The translations under genes were made by a program, and so were the position numbers. DNA of 64,000 nucleotides from positions 44,274,991 through 44,338,990 of the forward strand of contig CM060195.1 of the NCBI GenBank assembly GCA_030549335.1, given 5' to 3'. Below are positions 11,247-24,800 of this stretch, one piece after another (the stretch's first letter is position 1; every line of letters starts with the position of its first letter). The notes under the pieces were generated by a model. It saw only the letters and a program-made list of their open reading frames with translations. It did not search any database and was not told the origin of the DNA. Source of the DNA: Pontederia crassipes. Lineage: Eukaryota > Streptophyta > Magnoliopsida > Commelinales > Pontederiaceae.

Positions 11247-12881
11247 ATTAACATCAGTTTTATTATTTTGACATTGAAATACACTTACTTCTTACTTATT
11301 TTATTCATAATTAATGATTTTAAAAGATATAATCATAAGTCTGCATATCAAAAAGTTAAAAAGACCATAAATATATTATTATTTTTATATAAAAATTATA
11401 GTCTCGCTTTAGGGCTAAAAATGCCTTGAGACGACCTTGGAGCACATATGTTTTATTCTCGTCGCGTTTCCCCTACTAAAATTGGAGATGACGTGGAGAC
11501 TAGTCAACATGTCTGACATTGAGCTACATTTGTTAATTTCAGAATCAAAATTAATTGATTGCCAAATACTAAAAAAGTTGTCAATCATCTGAAGATTCTT
11601 GGTTTTGTTTAATATTTTTTATTTTGCATTAGGCTTTCCTCTGTGATAACGAAAGAAATAAAAATAAGAGTAAACTATGGGGAAAGCTTCCTAGGATTAG
11701 AACTAAACTAATTACTTGCAGTCCTTGACGTCAAGGCTTGCGTCATGTGCGCCAGGAAAAGAGGGGAAGAGGGGAGGGTGTTCTGTTTTTTTTTTTTTAA
11801 TTTGACGTTGAAAAAGAAATTTCTACTTTTTATAAATGAAAAAAATAAAATTAATAAAAAAATTGATAGAAGGATCAAATTGAAAAAATCACAATAGCTT
11901 AAAAATAAAAAATAAATTCATAATTTGAAATTAAATGTGAAAAATTATGATAGCTTAAAGATGATTTATGAAAATAATCACTCATTTTTTTCAAAAAGTA
12001 ATATATACATAAATATATAAGAAATATGTAAATAAATGCTTAAGCCCGAAAAGTGAGAGTAATCAATTAAATGAGACAAGAAAACAGGAAAAAGGGAAGA
12101 CATAACGAGATGACTAGCAATTTTGATAAAAAAAAAAGCTTATGTCGCTGCGTCAAGTCAAAACTGCATCCACTTGTGTACTACATAATCATCTGAACAA
12201 CGTGCTGAAATGAATGCATATGCAGGTAGAAAGGGGCATCATAATTATTCACCGGCTCCTCTGGGATATTACAGTTAAAAAATATAACCTTGGTCAAGAC
12301 ATTGAAATGCTCACTTGCAATCTAATAAGCTAGAGAACAAGGAAAGTCTGCAATGAAATCAGAAATCTGTAGTCATTATTTAAATGGAGTAAGAGAGAAT
12401 GAATAATGTGTACAATTATGGTAATTGTGACCTATACATTTGGCTACAAAAAGAATAATAAAGGATAAGATTATCGGCATAAATAACTACATAAAATGAA
12501 ATCTCATTTACTGTTTGTAGACGAGCCAAAACGTAATGAAAGGGTGACGAAATATGTGATATCTGGTCAGTTTGTCAAATTCTTTACTTCTTGCACTATG
12601 AGCTCCCCGGAAAAAGGCTACAGGATAATAGACATGTGGACAGATTTCCCTCCTGCATAGTGGTTGTTACCAAATCTCGAAACCATAACTTAACTATTGG
12701 GCCAAAGTTCATTGTATTATCAACGTGCCTGAGTAATGTTATTTCAGAAAAAGAAACCATTGGGCCAAAGTTTCACTGTATGATCAATATCCGGTGGACG
12801 GCATATATATGTTGGGCAGACTACGAAAAAGGATAAACTTCAGGAAGAGAAACTTTATGATTAACATCACAAAGCCCTGAA
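11247..12881. other. Spacer between the chromovirus and the callose synthase 3' end
   Basis: AT-rich, with no supported gene. It holds one arm of a hairpin element (11829-11981) and should include the callose synthase 3' untranslated region directly below 12882. I could not fix a polyadenylation site. Confidence 0.6.
11829..11981. repeat. Single arm of an AT-rich hairpin element, related to 44362-44843
   Basis: From TATAAATG to ATGAAAATAATC, this matches the right arm of the 482-bp inverted-repeat element at 44362-44843, including AAATTCATAATTT, the diverged GATAGAAGGATCAAA block and the terminal ATGAAAATAAT. No opposite arm is visible nearby, so this is a half copy or a badly decayed one. 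Confidence 0.6.
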
Positions 12882-15800
12882 TTATCGACTTTTACTTTTT
12901 CCAGGAAGAATAGGTTGAATTTGCAACTGCCTGCTAAAGGCCTGATTGAAGAGAACACGAGTTTGAATTGCTGAGATGAATGGCATCCATGCTAAAGCTG
13001 CTACTGGGGCGAAGAGTAACGAACCCATTCCATATTCGTATGCGTAGGCAATAACTTGGACGGGCTCCCATAAATCATACTTTTCCATCTTGGACCTAAA
13101 AACTAGTGCTATCTGAATGAATAAAGAGAGGCAATTAGCTTTAGCACCTGCAGTAAGACAGTTATAAATGCCGTATGCATACTCACCGACAACATTCCCC
13201 AACCAGTTGGAACAAATGCAAGACAGCAAATTATGATATCCATCAGAGACAGTTTGCATAAACTTGATAGAGTAATTATGCACGCGATGACAGCCATGAA
13301 TAACAGCATCTTGAAAACTCTAAACAGAAGATGATGTTCTGTACTCAGCTTTCGACGTCCTTGGTTAACCACCTGAAAAATAGAGATGAAGTTTCAGTTA
13401 CCAACAAGGGAAAATAAATCCACGAGATGGAGATAGCACAAGTAATTACTGACGCCTAGAACCAGCCGAATTTGAGTGTGATTATATGATTGCTTACCTT
13501 AACGAACAAAAAGATGACAATTATGACGATCCAAGAAAGAACATAAACCAAAATATTTTTGTTGTCGTGTGATATGTCGAGGTGATAAACAAGTCCATAT
13601 TGATAAATGAAAAATCGGAGAGAGAGAACTATTTCAAAGATCTTTGAAGTTAGTGCTGAATGTCTGAGATGATTATACTCATTATTCCACCAGGATTCCC
13701 AGCTCTTATCTGTCTGTATGCCTATACCCTGACTTTTCATCCATTTATTCCATTCGCTCCAGTCTTCAACAATCTTTTGCCAAACAAATCCAGAAGGATT
13801 AAAAAGGAAAGGAGTAAATAGCCAAGTTAAAGTCATAAACCATGTAGAGTATGTGACCATTAGATAAGCAACCGTGCTCTCATACGATTTTCTAAACAGG
13901 TTATAGATAACCAACAGGAAAAGCAATTCAAACCCTTTGACAAAATGGCTTCGTGAATACAACTGATAATTTTCTGTAAAACTTGCATGAAAGACGACAA
14001 ACTTCCGCCCTGTGGGTCTATATTTAGCACCACCATGAAGGATTGTCCGTCCAAAATAGTGTGCCTTTGTTCCAAGAGAGAATGTGAAAAATACGGAAGC
14101 CAGCTGCAACTGCATAAGAATAAAGTCACTCAGGGCCACCCGGAATCCCTTCTCCAAACAAAGCTCCATCACCATTGGTAACCCAGTAAGAAGTCCCAGT
14201 TGGAGGAAAGACTGTGATGCAAGTGCTGTTTCTAATGATTTGACATTTTTTACTTTTGCCTTTGTAAGAAGTGCTTTCTCCAACCCACTAAGAACCAAGT
14301 AGAGTTGCCCATAGAGGAAGACATAAACCCCAAGTATTGATATCTACAAATGACAATAGGTTGGGTGATCACATATGTTAGATTAATTAGCATAAGCATT
14401 CTAGACAGTTGAACATGCAAGTGAACCATCTTTAACATATAAAGGAAGAGCTAAACTGCAACTTTCAAATTGTAATGAATCTTGCAAACCAACAATATAT
14501 GTCCAAAAATAAAGGCTCACATGACAGCTAAAGAACGTCATATGAAGAACTCCATATGATGGAGACCAACTAAGTTAATCTACTCCTAAACCCTAAATTA
14601 AGTTAGCTACTTAAGAAATAATCAAAACATAATGTTGTCATTCAAAACTGTCTTTCAAAGTAACCATACAAGAGTATTTATACTGGTTCTGTACACTACA
14701 TGCCAAATAACAAAATCCAAATAAAAGGAAATATAATATAAAGAAAACCCCCTAATGTGCTCCTAATTAAACTATTGGCTCATGCCCATAATTAGAGACT
14801 AATAACTCATGTCCAAAGAATTCATAATATTAATCTTGCTCTACATCACCATGGTATGTAAAAGATGAGATTTCAAAAAGCATAAGTTTACTCACTTCAA
14901 AAAAATAAATGTAAGTTGAGTTAAATTAGCGTGCAACCACAAACTGTGGTCACACCATGCAATCACATACTCTGGACCTTTGGATTAGCATCATTCTAAT
15001 CTAATATTGTAGATTACCTGTGTTTTGGACAGATCAAAATGTTGCTCTACATCCAAAGGCCCAGGGTATGTAATTGCACTGTGAGACCACAGTCTGTGGT
15101 TGCACGCTAGTATGCTTCTATATCACTGCTTTTAACACTCGTGGCTTAGTGGAACGTCAATATGTTGGTTGTTAACAGCATCAAGTATACAAGTCTCTAA
15201 TTTATTTTTTTTTAGAAGGACAAATCTCTAATTATTAAGCTTGATCACAGAGATGGGTCGCCTGCAACAGTAACATACTGAAACACATTTTGCATGGAAT
15301 CAGTTGATATTTATAATATCTGAGCCTAATAGAAGAAATACACCACATACATATAGGCACAAACAAGCAGAAGACTCAGCAAGTTCATGGAGAAAACATA
15401 CTAGGCTATTGAAGTAAAAACCAACTGTTGTGAAATAACAAGAGAGCATCCTGAAAAAGTCAAATCGCTGTCCTAGGCGGTATATATCACGACTGAGAGA
15501 TTGTTCGCTGTTTCCATTGGCCACTTTGGCCTCGAACTTTGATATCTGATTCAGACCAACATCACGTCCTTTTCCAATTTGTATATATTCTTTATAAGTA
15601 ATGTATCCTCTGCGTAATGTGGAGTTATATCCTGAAAGTGGTCCACATTGAATCACTTTGACAAAAATACATAATCAAATGTAGATTAAAAGAATTGTCT
15701 ACCAGCAAAGACATCTTCACTCAAATTGATAGTTTTTGATGCTTTGCTAACTCCACCTCTTGTCAGATGAAACACTCTGTCAAATAAATCTGGATGGCCA

Positions 15801-18800
15801 TAATGAAATCTTACCCTGGATGTGGAAAAAAAGTACTTTGAAATTATTATTTCTTAAGCCATTAAGTTGTGCTCAAGCCCTTACCTGAGAGGATTTGCAA
15901 GAAACCTCTGTCCAATTGTCACAAAGCTAGTCTCTTGATAGGACATAAATCCAGCAAGAGATGAGACACTGTGATCATTAAGAAAAAAACAGTTACGCAT
16001 TTTTTAACATTACATATGTTTAGTTTAAGAAATGGTACACATGAACCATAAGATTCCACTATTGTTCAAAATCTGTAAACATTAAACTTCAGACCATTAT
16101 CAACCTTCCCGTGAATATGTGTTCCCTCAACCCGAGTATGGTTGGAGGATGTCCTCCATGATGCTCAAGGAACTCTTGAAGAACATTTCTCATCTTATAA
16201 GCTTCTTCAAGATAATTGTCCTGAATAAACAGAATGTTAAAATAATTGCACCTCTAAAGGAAACAAAAATATCAATCGAGAGCACTCACTTGGTTCATAT
16301 CAATGGTCTGGAGTGCCTCACCACGAGTGAAAATGATTGCATGGTTTTGATTCTCAGGCTTCCCTTCACCAATAATTGGTGGACCTGGAAGCTTGATACG
16401 GTATATCTCCTATGATGTTGAAGAATGAACATGACTAAGATCAGAAATGGGAAGAAATCAAAATGAAACAACCATGCTGATTAACTTATATTTTCTTCCT
16501 CAGCTATATTCAAGAAATTAAACATTTCATGATTCACTGTTCTTGCATAAGTAATATGAGTCATATTTTCTTATTATTATCAACCAAACAATATCATCTG
16601 GAAAATCATATGCATTTATGCATGGATGCAAGTTTCCAATGTGATCCCGGAAAGGGAGCTCTTGATTAGCTATTTTGAGGGTAAAGAAATGAAGCTGATA
16701 GAATCTTGCAAAACACTCCTCATAACTTATAACTTTCCTCTTAAAATACATTTGAGAAATTAGCCACATCCTGAATCATCAACATTCTTTTATGAGACAT
16801 CGTTTGCTTTATATCATCAACCAAATGATATTATCTGGCAATCATAAACATCAACGTTTGGATTCAATCTCAATTCTAACAGCCCGCCCACCTAAAAGAA
16901 GCTTTAATTCAACTGTTTTAAGAAATAAATGTGTGGGACTAAAATAATGTGAAAATTTTCCATATTTTCTAGTAGTTCTAATAAACAAGGCAACAAAAAA
17001 TGAAACAGAACCTACTCAACACCATCAATTGACTGAAAGCAAAACATCATTTGGATTATTTAAATACCTTAGTATGTTCTACTGTATATCATTTCCCTCA
17101 ACCAATACAAATTGGCTCATAATTAAGAGTCTAGAATCCTACTCTCATATTACTAGAGATAAAGGGTTATATTTCTGAGTTTTTATTTGCTGATGGATTT
17201 AAGGAATGTGTGGGCCCAAGATATGTGGATCTACCATCGATTTATAAATTAATGGTAGTCCTTGATCAACACTTTTTAAAGTGAATTTATAATGAATTTA
17301 AGACTACCATTGACATATAGATCAACGGTTGTCCACATGTGTGAACCCACTTTGGGTCTACACAATCCTCAATCCCTTTGTTGATTATCAACCAAGTAAT
17401 ATCATCTGGCAAGTCACAACCATTTATGTGTTGATTCAAGTTTCCATTGTGACCCCAAAAGTAGTCCTACTTTGATTTTTCTAAGAAATAAATATGTGAA
17501 GATAAAATGATGTGAAACTATCCAAAATTCTTGTGGTTATATTAACCAGGACAACCAAAAATTCAAACCAAACCTACTCAGACTAAAGCAACAAGATCAT
17601 TTGCATCATTCAAACATACAAGTAAATTTTACTGCTCATCATTTCCCTTGTTCAACATAAGTTGCCTCATGTGTGTGTGTATATATATATAGGGGAAAAT
17701 GGATGGCCACCAAAGTTATGGTTGCCATCCATGTATATATATAACTGTGAAACGGTCAAAATGTACAAGTGTGAGCTCTCAAGAAGAGAATGGCAAAAAG
17801 AAAGAGGTGTACATCAGCTATTCAAAACCCCACTCCTAAAGAAGAAAAGAAGAATGATGAACAATACGATTCAGGTACCAACCAAAAAGGATGCTAACAG
17901 AACTCTCCAACTTTGTCTCTGTCTGACCAAGTTCTGCCAAAAAGTCTCCGCAGCTATTGGAAATGTGTCCAAAGTACCCATCCACAACCAGAACTCACAA
18001 GTCACCATGCATTCGAAGAACAAATGGTCGACGACCTCATCCGCCTCGACACACGAAGGGTAAGAAATATCAGTGTGGAGGGTCCATCTTGCCTTTTAGA
18101 CTTTGGTGAGGATCCTATCGCACCGAGCCAAGAAAAGATCTTGTCTTTTAGCAGTACCCAAGAATGCCAAATGAGTCTGCATTATGCTCTGAATCGGAGA
18201 TATAAACTGCGAGTTGAGAAGGACGGCGATACTCATATCCACCCGTTCGGGTGGGAGGGGTCCGGACAAAAGGAGTCACTCTCTGAAAAAGTTCCAAGAG
18301 CTCGAAAAAGCGCTGATATGAGAGCGGAGAACTGAAGAGAGGAGTCCATGTGGGCCACCTGCCTCCGACCAGGTCTTAGCCACCGTCGCGTCGCTGCGCC
18401 AATATATATATATATATATATATATATTGAAAGCATTGATTTGGCTCATATTTAAAAGCCTAGTTTCCACTTCATGCCAAGTTTCCCTCAATCGATCCTA
18501 TTGTTTCAGTCGCAGACACAGTCAGAGTTTGGTGGGTCGGGTGGTGGCTCATGGACTCTTCTCTTCAGGTTCCCGCTGATTGATGTGTTTCCAATTTATT
18601 GGCTCTCCACAAGCGGATCACCCCTTTCCAACTCACATCACTGGTGCCACCATCCCAACAATCAGGCCTTTTGGTAGTCCCTCAAAGCTCTTGGTGGTTG
18701 GGGTGGCCAAACCAGGCGAGCACCAATCACCTTTTTCACTGTCACTTGGATCATCTGGCTCCTACATAATCAAGTTATATTTTGAGATGAGAGATGCTAT

Positions 18801-21800
18801 GTTGCAAACATTGCACTTCATATCTCCCTTTTTTATTCGAGAATGGGGGTTCAGGTTGTAATGTAGTCAAAACTTCTAACTTTTCTGTTGTTCTCCTCGC
18901 ACTTGTACATCATTGACTTTCTAATCATAATATAAATTTGGATGACCACCACAACCCAGTAACCCTTCTTTTCTTGAAAAAAAATAGCATGAGAGATAAG
19001 AGGTTATCTTTCTAAAATTTACTGTCATCTCATGAACCAACCAGTCTCATAAGTGAGGTCTATGTTACAGATGCACAACAGCTATCCTCTTTAATGTGCA
19101 GAAAGAATTCTGGAATTATTATCTATTTCAATGTATGATGAATTCTCAAGTGAATTAATGGGATCTGATATAATATGATATGATCTTTTATCCTACGTTA
19201 AGTCGACTACTTGTGAGACGCCAAAAAAAGCCTCATGGTATCTCTCGCTATATATAATTTGTTTGGATAGGTAGTATCTATGGAACAGGAACTATTATCC
19301 TCAGAATTGATAACTCCATTAGTCAATAAAAAATATTGTATTTGGAGAAGAAATTGTTATCCTTGTATCTTGTTTCATTGGGTGTTTCGTTAAACATGGG
19401 AATGAGGGGAAAGGATGATAATTCCTTTATGTAGTGAAAAGTGTATCATTCTTAAATATGTCCTAATCCTATAAGTAATGTCAATTAAGCAAACAAAAAT
19501 GATGTTTCGATTATTTCATCTCATTCTTTATTTTTACATAACCACCATTATGTATTATAATTTTATTTGAGTCAATGCAAATTTAACAAAACACAAAGGA
19601 CATAATACTTTTCTAAAACATAAGCACAAAGGCATAGCCGATCACTACGATACTTTTCTAAAACATAAGACCAAGGACATAATAAACATAAAAAATACAA
19701 TCCCTAAGTTTGAATCCTATAAGACAGGAGAGGGTAAACCTTTACAGCTATGTTTGGAGACATCCGACTACTCAAATCCTAGCCCTGAACAGAAAAAGTA
19801 CATTTTTAGATATTTCTATGTAGTATTTATTAAATCTATAATGTTTGACAATTGACATGCACTATATGTCTAATGCACTACCCTCTATTATTATTTTTAA
19901 ATTCATTATTTTAATGTATATTTTAATCTTAGAGATAACTCAGAACACAGTTTAAGGATATGACTAGTTTCTTAAGAATTCCAATATCAGATTCTGACCT
20001 TCCTCTTACTATACCAAAAACTAGAATGCCCAATCTGATGATCTCCTCCATGGAATTGGGTAATTCAGAATACAATGCGTTGATGAAAACAATATATTCC
20101 TACTCTCACTGTCTCCTTCCTAGAGAATCTCAGGGAATGTCCTCAATCTCAAAAAATTATATCGAATCTTTTGCAAGAAAGTCATGCACACATTTAAGCA
20201 TTACACACTGAAATTTAGCTTAGTATTGTAAAATGATACTTACCTGATCAAACTTATTATCAGCTTTTATCAAGACTGAAGAGTAAACTTTGTGAGGTTT
20301 ATCAGCCTTGATCTCTTCTTTCTCTTCAATATACGCAACACGCAATGATGGATATCTTGAATGCAAAATTTTGATCAGTGAGGAAAAAATGATAATAAAA
20401 AAACAGCACCTTGTATGAAAAGTACCTTATCATTAGATCGATTATGTCTTCAGCACGTGGATCACCTGAAGATTTTTGTGCACCAAAATTTTGACAAGAA
20501 ACCACACATGTGAATTTTAGATCAGCCAATGCATCTATCTGTGCTTGCCACTGATGCTGGTTGGTTCTCCTATTTTGTTCTCGCTCAACACCAATATGCC
20601 CTTTAGAAATTTCTGATTGATGATTAATCATGCAAAGAAAGCCTTCAGCTTAGTAATTCAAAACTTTGTAGGTAAAAGTGTCAATTGGCAAATACTATAA
20701 AGAAGCAAGAAAAGTAGCCCATTGGTATCATCAAAACTAAGACATTTGTAACCTTGATCGCTGGCCCTGTCCAGACATGCCTGAAACTTCAATGCCTTCT
20801 TATAGTACATCATCCCCCGAACTAATTTATCAAAATCCAAAGAGAAAATTAGAAAATCTTTAGATAACTTAAACAAATAGTCTAAAGAAGCATTCATGTC
20901 CGAAGGCCTACAGCTGGTCTATTCTCACCTGTACGACTCAGTGTTTGTCCACGAAAAGAAGCCCAATATCTGATCTCTTCTTGGGATACCTTAGGGCCAA
21001 GGCGTTCATGAAAGTTCTCCCATTCATCTAAATTAGTTGAATGGAAGCAATTAGTGATATAAACAAAGTTTTTAGCATAACACATTGTACAAATTCTTTC
21101 AACAAATACCAGGATATATTTTTTGCATGTAAGAGAGGATGGATGCCCCATCTTGACTTGAGTTTAGTGCCTTCGCTCCAAAGTTAACTTCTTCCATGTA
21201 ATAAGGAGTCATCACACTGTCTATGAAAAACTTTCTTAGACAAGGAGATGACATCAGATTAAGTTTCTGCATTAGGAAATTTGAAGCATGTAAACTCTCT
21301 CTCCTCCCCCTCCCTCCCTCCGTCCATATATTTTTGGGAACTGGTGGAAGTTTGTTCATATTTGTTAATAGGCTTTTGGTTCACACGACCGATTGCTGCA
21401 AGTGCTTGTCAAAAAGCTTTTGTAAGACATCATGTAGAGGATTTTGGTTTATTATTTAGGAATTTTAGGTTTTTAATGGATAACAGATAGGTTCAAACTT
21501 CAAGACTTGTTCAAAATAACTAATAACTTGATCCATAATAATGGAGTCAACACCTTATTTGATACTGTGTGCCTCTTTATTAATCCTTGCAATTGATAAA
21601 TCTGCACATTTTCGCCTTCACCTATAGTCACCTGATGCGATGGAAGGACCCATTAGTATCTCGGCTATTGTGTGTGTGTGTGTGTAGTGTGCATGCGTGA
21701 TGCACCCAAGAACACATGCTGGGGATGTATGTGCATCTATGTGCCTCTGTGATTGTATGACCATGGACAATATGTGCATGTGGGTAATGTGTGAAAGAGA

Positions 21801-24800
21801 GCTAAGAGCCTAAGAGTAGTAAAGGAAAATAAATAATGGACAGTGATATGTTCTGGAACTCCATCTTCTTTCCATTACTCTACCCATCCTGAGTTAAGGG
21901 ACACAGATTTAGTTGCCATACAATTTCCTTTAGTTTGTGTTAGTGAAAGATTTGAACTTCGTGCAAACTTCATAGCTTTCAAAAATGTTGAGATCCAACC
22001 TAGGAAGGGAAAAAAAGAAATAAACTCATGCTAGATGAGGTCTCCCTTTTATGCATGTGATATAAGTGGCCATAAGCTAAAAGAATTCTATCACATCAAT
22101 GATTTTATAATTTAAACTGGAAGCAAGCAAAGAAAAATTAAATTGTATCTAGCTTTGCCTATTCATCACTCAAAGTATGAGGATAAACAATTGTAACATA
22201 GATTCCTTTACCTGAAAGACAACATCTTATGAACTTTAGGTGCATTAGGCATGGTCATGAAAAGAGAAGTAGCAAAGAATTGGATTCGCCTTTGAGCTTC
22301 CAAGTTAGCGGGGATAGTCATAGCTTTGTCTTTGATAGTAAGCAACAAATAAAGACGCTTTATCTGGTACAAATGTATCAAGAATAAGAAGCAAGAAATA
22401 TTAACTTATCAGAAAAAAAAAAAGCACTAACCTGATCCTTGAGTACACTATTGTTTGGAAGTGGGAAACATATAGCAACACCTGAGCCATTTGATTTAAA
22501 TAATTGCGGTTCAAGATAACTAGAAAATACTTCCCGATGCTGATCCTTAGTACTTGATGAATTTATGACATCCAATATTCTGTCAAAGTAAAGAAATGCT
22601 TACAGCAATCATACAAATTTTGCTTGAGCAATGAGTATTAGATTCATCACCTGTAACCATTGGTCATCATATCTTTGGTTAAAATCTCAACAATATCTTG
22701 TAATAAAATTACTACTCTGTCCCGATAAGTTGGTTGATTGGAATAATTCTGCACAAAAATGTACAGGAAGATGGCACATATTAATGATTTAAAGATGAAG
22801 ATATGTCTATGTACCGCAGATCAAGATAGATACTCATATAGCTGCAAAGAAATAACTACCAAAATCTCAGTCAGTTGGACCAACTTATCGTGTAGAACTG
22901 GCAGCTCATTCATCTGAAAATCGACAAGAAAGCTTGAGTTTCTGATACCTTGTTCAATTTCATTGTAAATGGCATCTAAAACCCTGAAAGAGAAACAACA
23001 ATTCTGCTATGATCATCAACAGTAATAGAATAGGAAATTCAACTGGTTAGAAGAAAAGATAATAATGAAGTAGCAAATTGTAAAATATTTAGACAGCAGA
23101 TATCTAACCTTTTCTCCAACTCTCCAATTACAAGGGACTTCAAGATATTCTTCAACAAACAATAAAACTCTTTAACAGCACTGCTCATGTAATTATTTTT
23201 TTCTATTTTTCTTTTAAGCTGCTCAAATTTTCCGTCAAAGTCTTTAACCATATTTACCACAGTTGAAAACTGCAAATATAATAACAGACAAGTCAGAAAA
23301 CAAAAACAGAGCATTGTTTCATTATATCAAAAGGCGAAACACCTCATTGGCTAGAAGAAACAAAGGCCAGCTGATATGCTCAAAGCTCTTCTTGTCTGGC
23401 ATAACTAGTAAATCTCTTTCCCTACAGAAAAATGGAATCACTGTAAGAATCCATACTTTTTGTTTTTTGAAAAGAAGAATCCATATTGTTAATAATGGCT
23501 TGAATCCTACTCCAACTGGAAACCCATCTAGACCCCAAGACACTCCGAAGTAAAAAGCGCCCTTGCACTACGGAGTATTCTGTATGTGATTCGAAATTGA
23601 TTTATTTTCTTATCACGAGATAGGTGTCCTAATTTTGAGGGATTAATTTAAAGTCCCAATTGGTATAAAATTCCTATCATCTATAAAGGGAATGCCTATA
23701 TAAAATCCCTAAGGGTCCAAACAGAAAGTAATCTAAATTGTAATCTAATAAAATTTTGCATCGCCTTAAATTTCTCGATTTGTTCTACGGTGCATAATTT
23801 CTCTCGTACAGAAATCCTAACAAATTGGTATCAGAGTGAAGTTGTGTCATCAATCCTCTAGCAGAGGTAGAAATGACATCGTACAATGTGAAGATCGAGA
23901 AATTCACATGGCGTAATAGTTTTAGTCTATGAAACAACAACTGTGGGCACCACTCGCGAACGTGTTGAAGAACAAATCAAAAGTGGAAGACTCGAAGGGC
24001 AAAGAAAAAGAGATCGACCTCGCCAATTTAGTGGCACAGGAAGAGAATGCGCAATCTATGATCCTGCTATGCATGGCGGACGCGATGATTATTGAAGTCG
24101 CCGATGAAGAAATGACAGCTGGTCTGTGGTCGAAACTTGAGAGTCGCCGAAAGCCGACGAAGAAGAACGTCAATCCAAAGGACATCTGCAACTATTACAA
24201 AGAACCTAGTCACTGGAAGAACTGCCCCCAAGAAGAAGAAAAAGGACACGATTGCAGTAGTACACCGGAGTAGAGAATCTAGCAATGACGATTTGGCTCT
24301 CATGGTGTTTGTTCAGAGATGTTTGGAGGAGAGTTGTGTTATGAATTCAGGATGTTGTTATTATATGACTCCAAACAAACAATGGTTCTGAACTTATCAA
24401 AATATTGATGGCGAAAATGTCATCATGAGCAATGATGCAGTCTATAAAATAAGTAGGATCGGGGCAATTTAGATCAGAACTCATGACAATCGGGTGAGGA
24501 CATTAACAAAGGTCCGCCATGTTCCGCAATTCAAGAAAAATCTAATATCATTAAGAGTTCTAGACTCCAAAGGATATCGGATTGATGCTGCAGGACGTGT
24601 TCTCACGATCAACAAGAATGATGTTGAAATCATGAGAGGAGTCAGGGAGAAGTCGTCCTTGTACATACTACAAGACACAATAATTTATGGTGTGACTACA
24701 GTAAGTAATTCATCCCAATTAAAATCAGAAGCATCCAAGTTGTGACACATGTGACTTGGACATATGAGTAAAAAAGAGATGGATATCTTTAACAAGCGCA

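Larger units (their letters stand above)
16410..20243 (-). other. Callose synthase intron 33 (3.8 kb) with repeat fragments
   Basis: No callose synthase exon is needed or found here, because the flanking exons join in phase (GATCAG to GAGATA). It contains a possible imperfect hairpin element (17185-17385), a GC-richer block at 17870-18400 ending in a TA microsatellite, and a stretch at 18470-18860 open in two frames without recognisable motifs. The remainder is AT-rich intron. Confidence 0.7.

Noticed and set aside
17662-18335. Overlapping plus-strand open frames of 133 and 140 codons
   Set aside because: Located within a callose synthase intron on the opposite strand, without motifs, start context or splice support. 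Retained only as a low-interest composition anomaly.
23441-23449. Alternative acceptor TTCTTACAG for callose synthase exon 23
   Set aside because: Its use adds 19 nt and breaks the frame. The acceptor at 23422 joins perfectly and restores family sequence. Kept only as a possible minor splice form.
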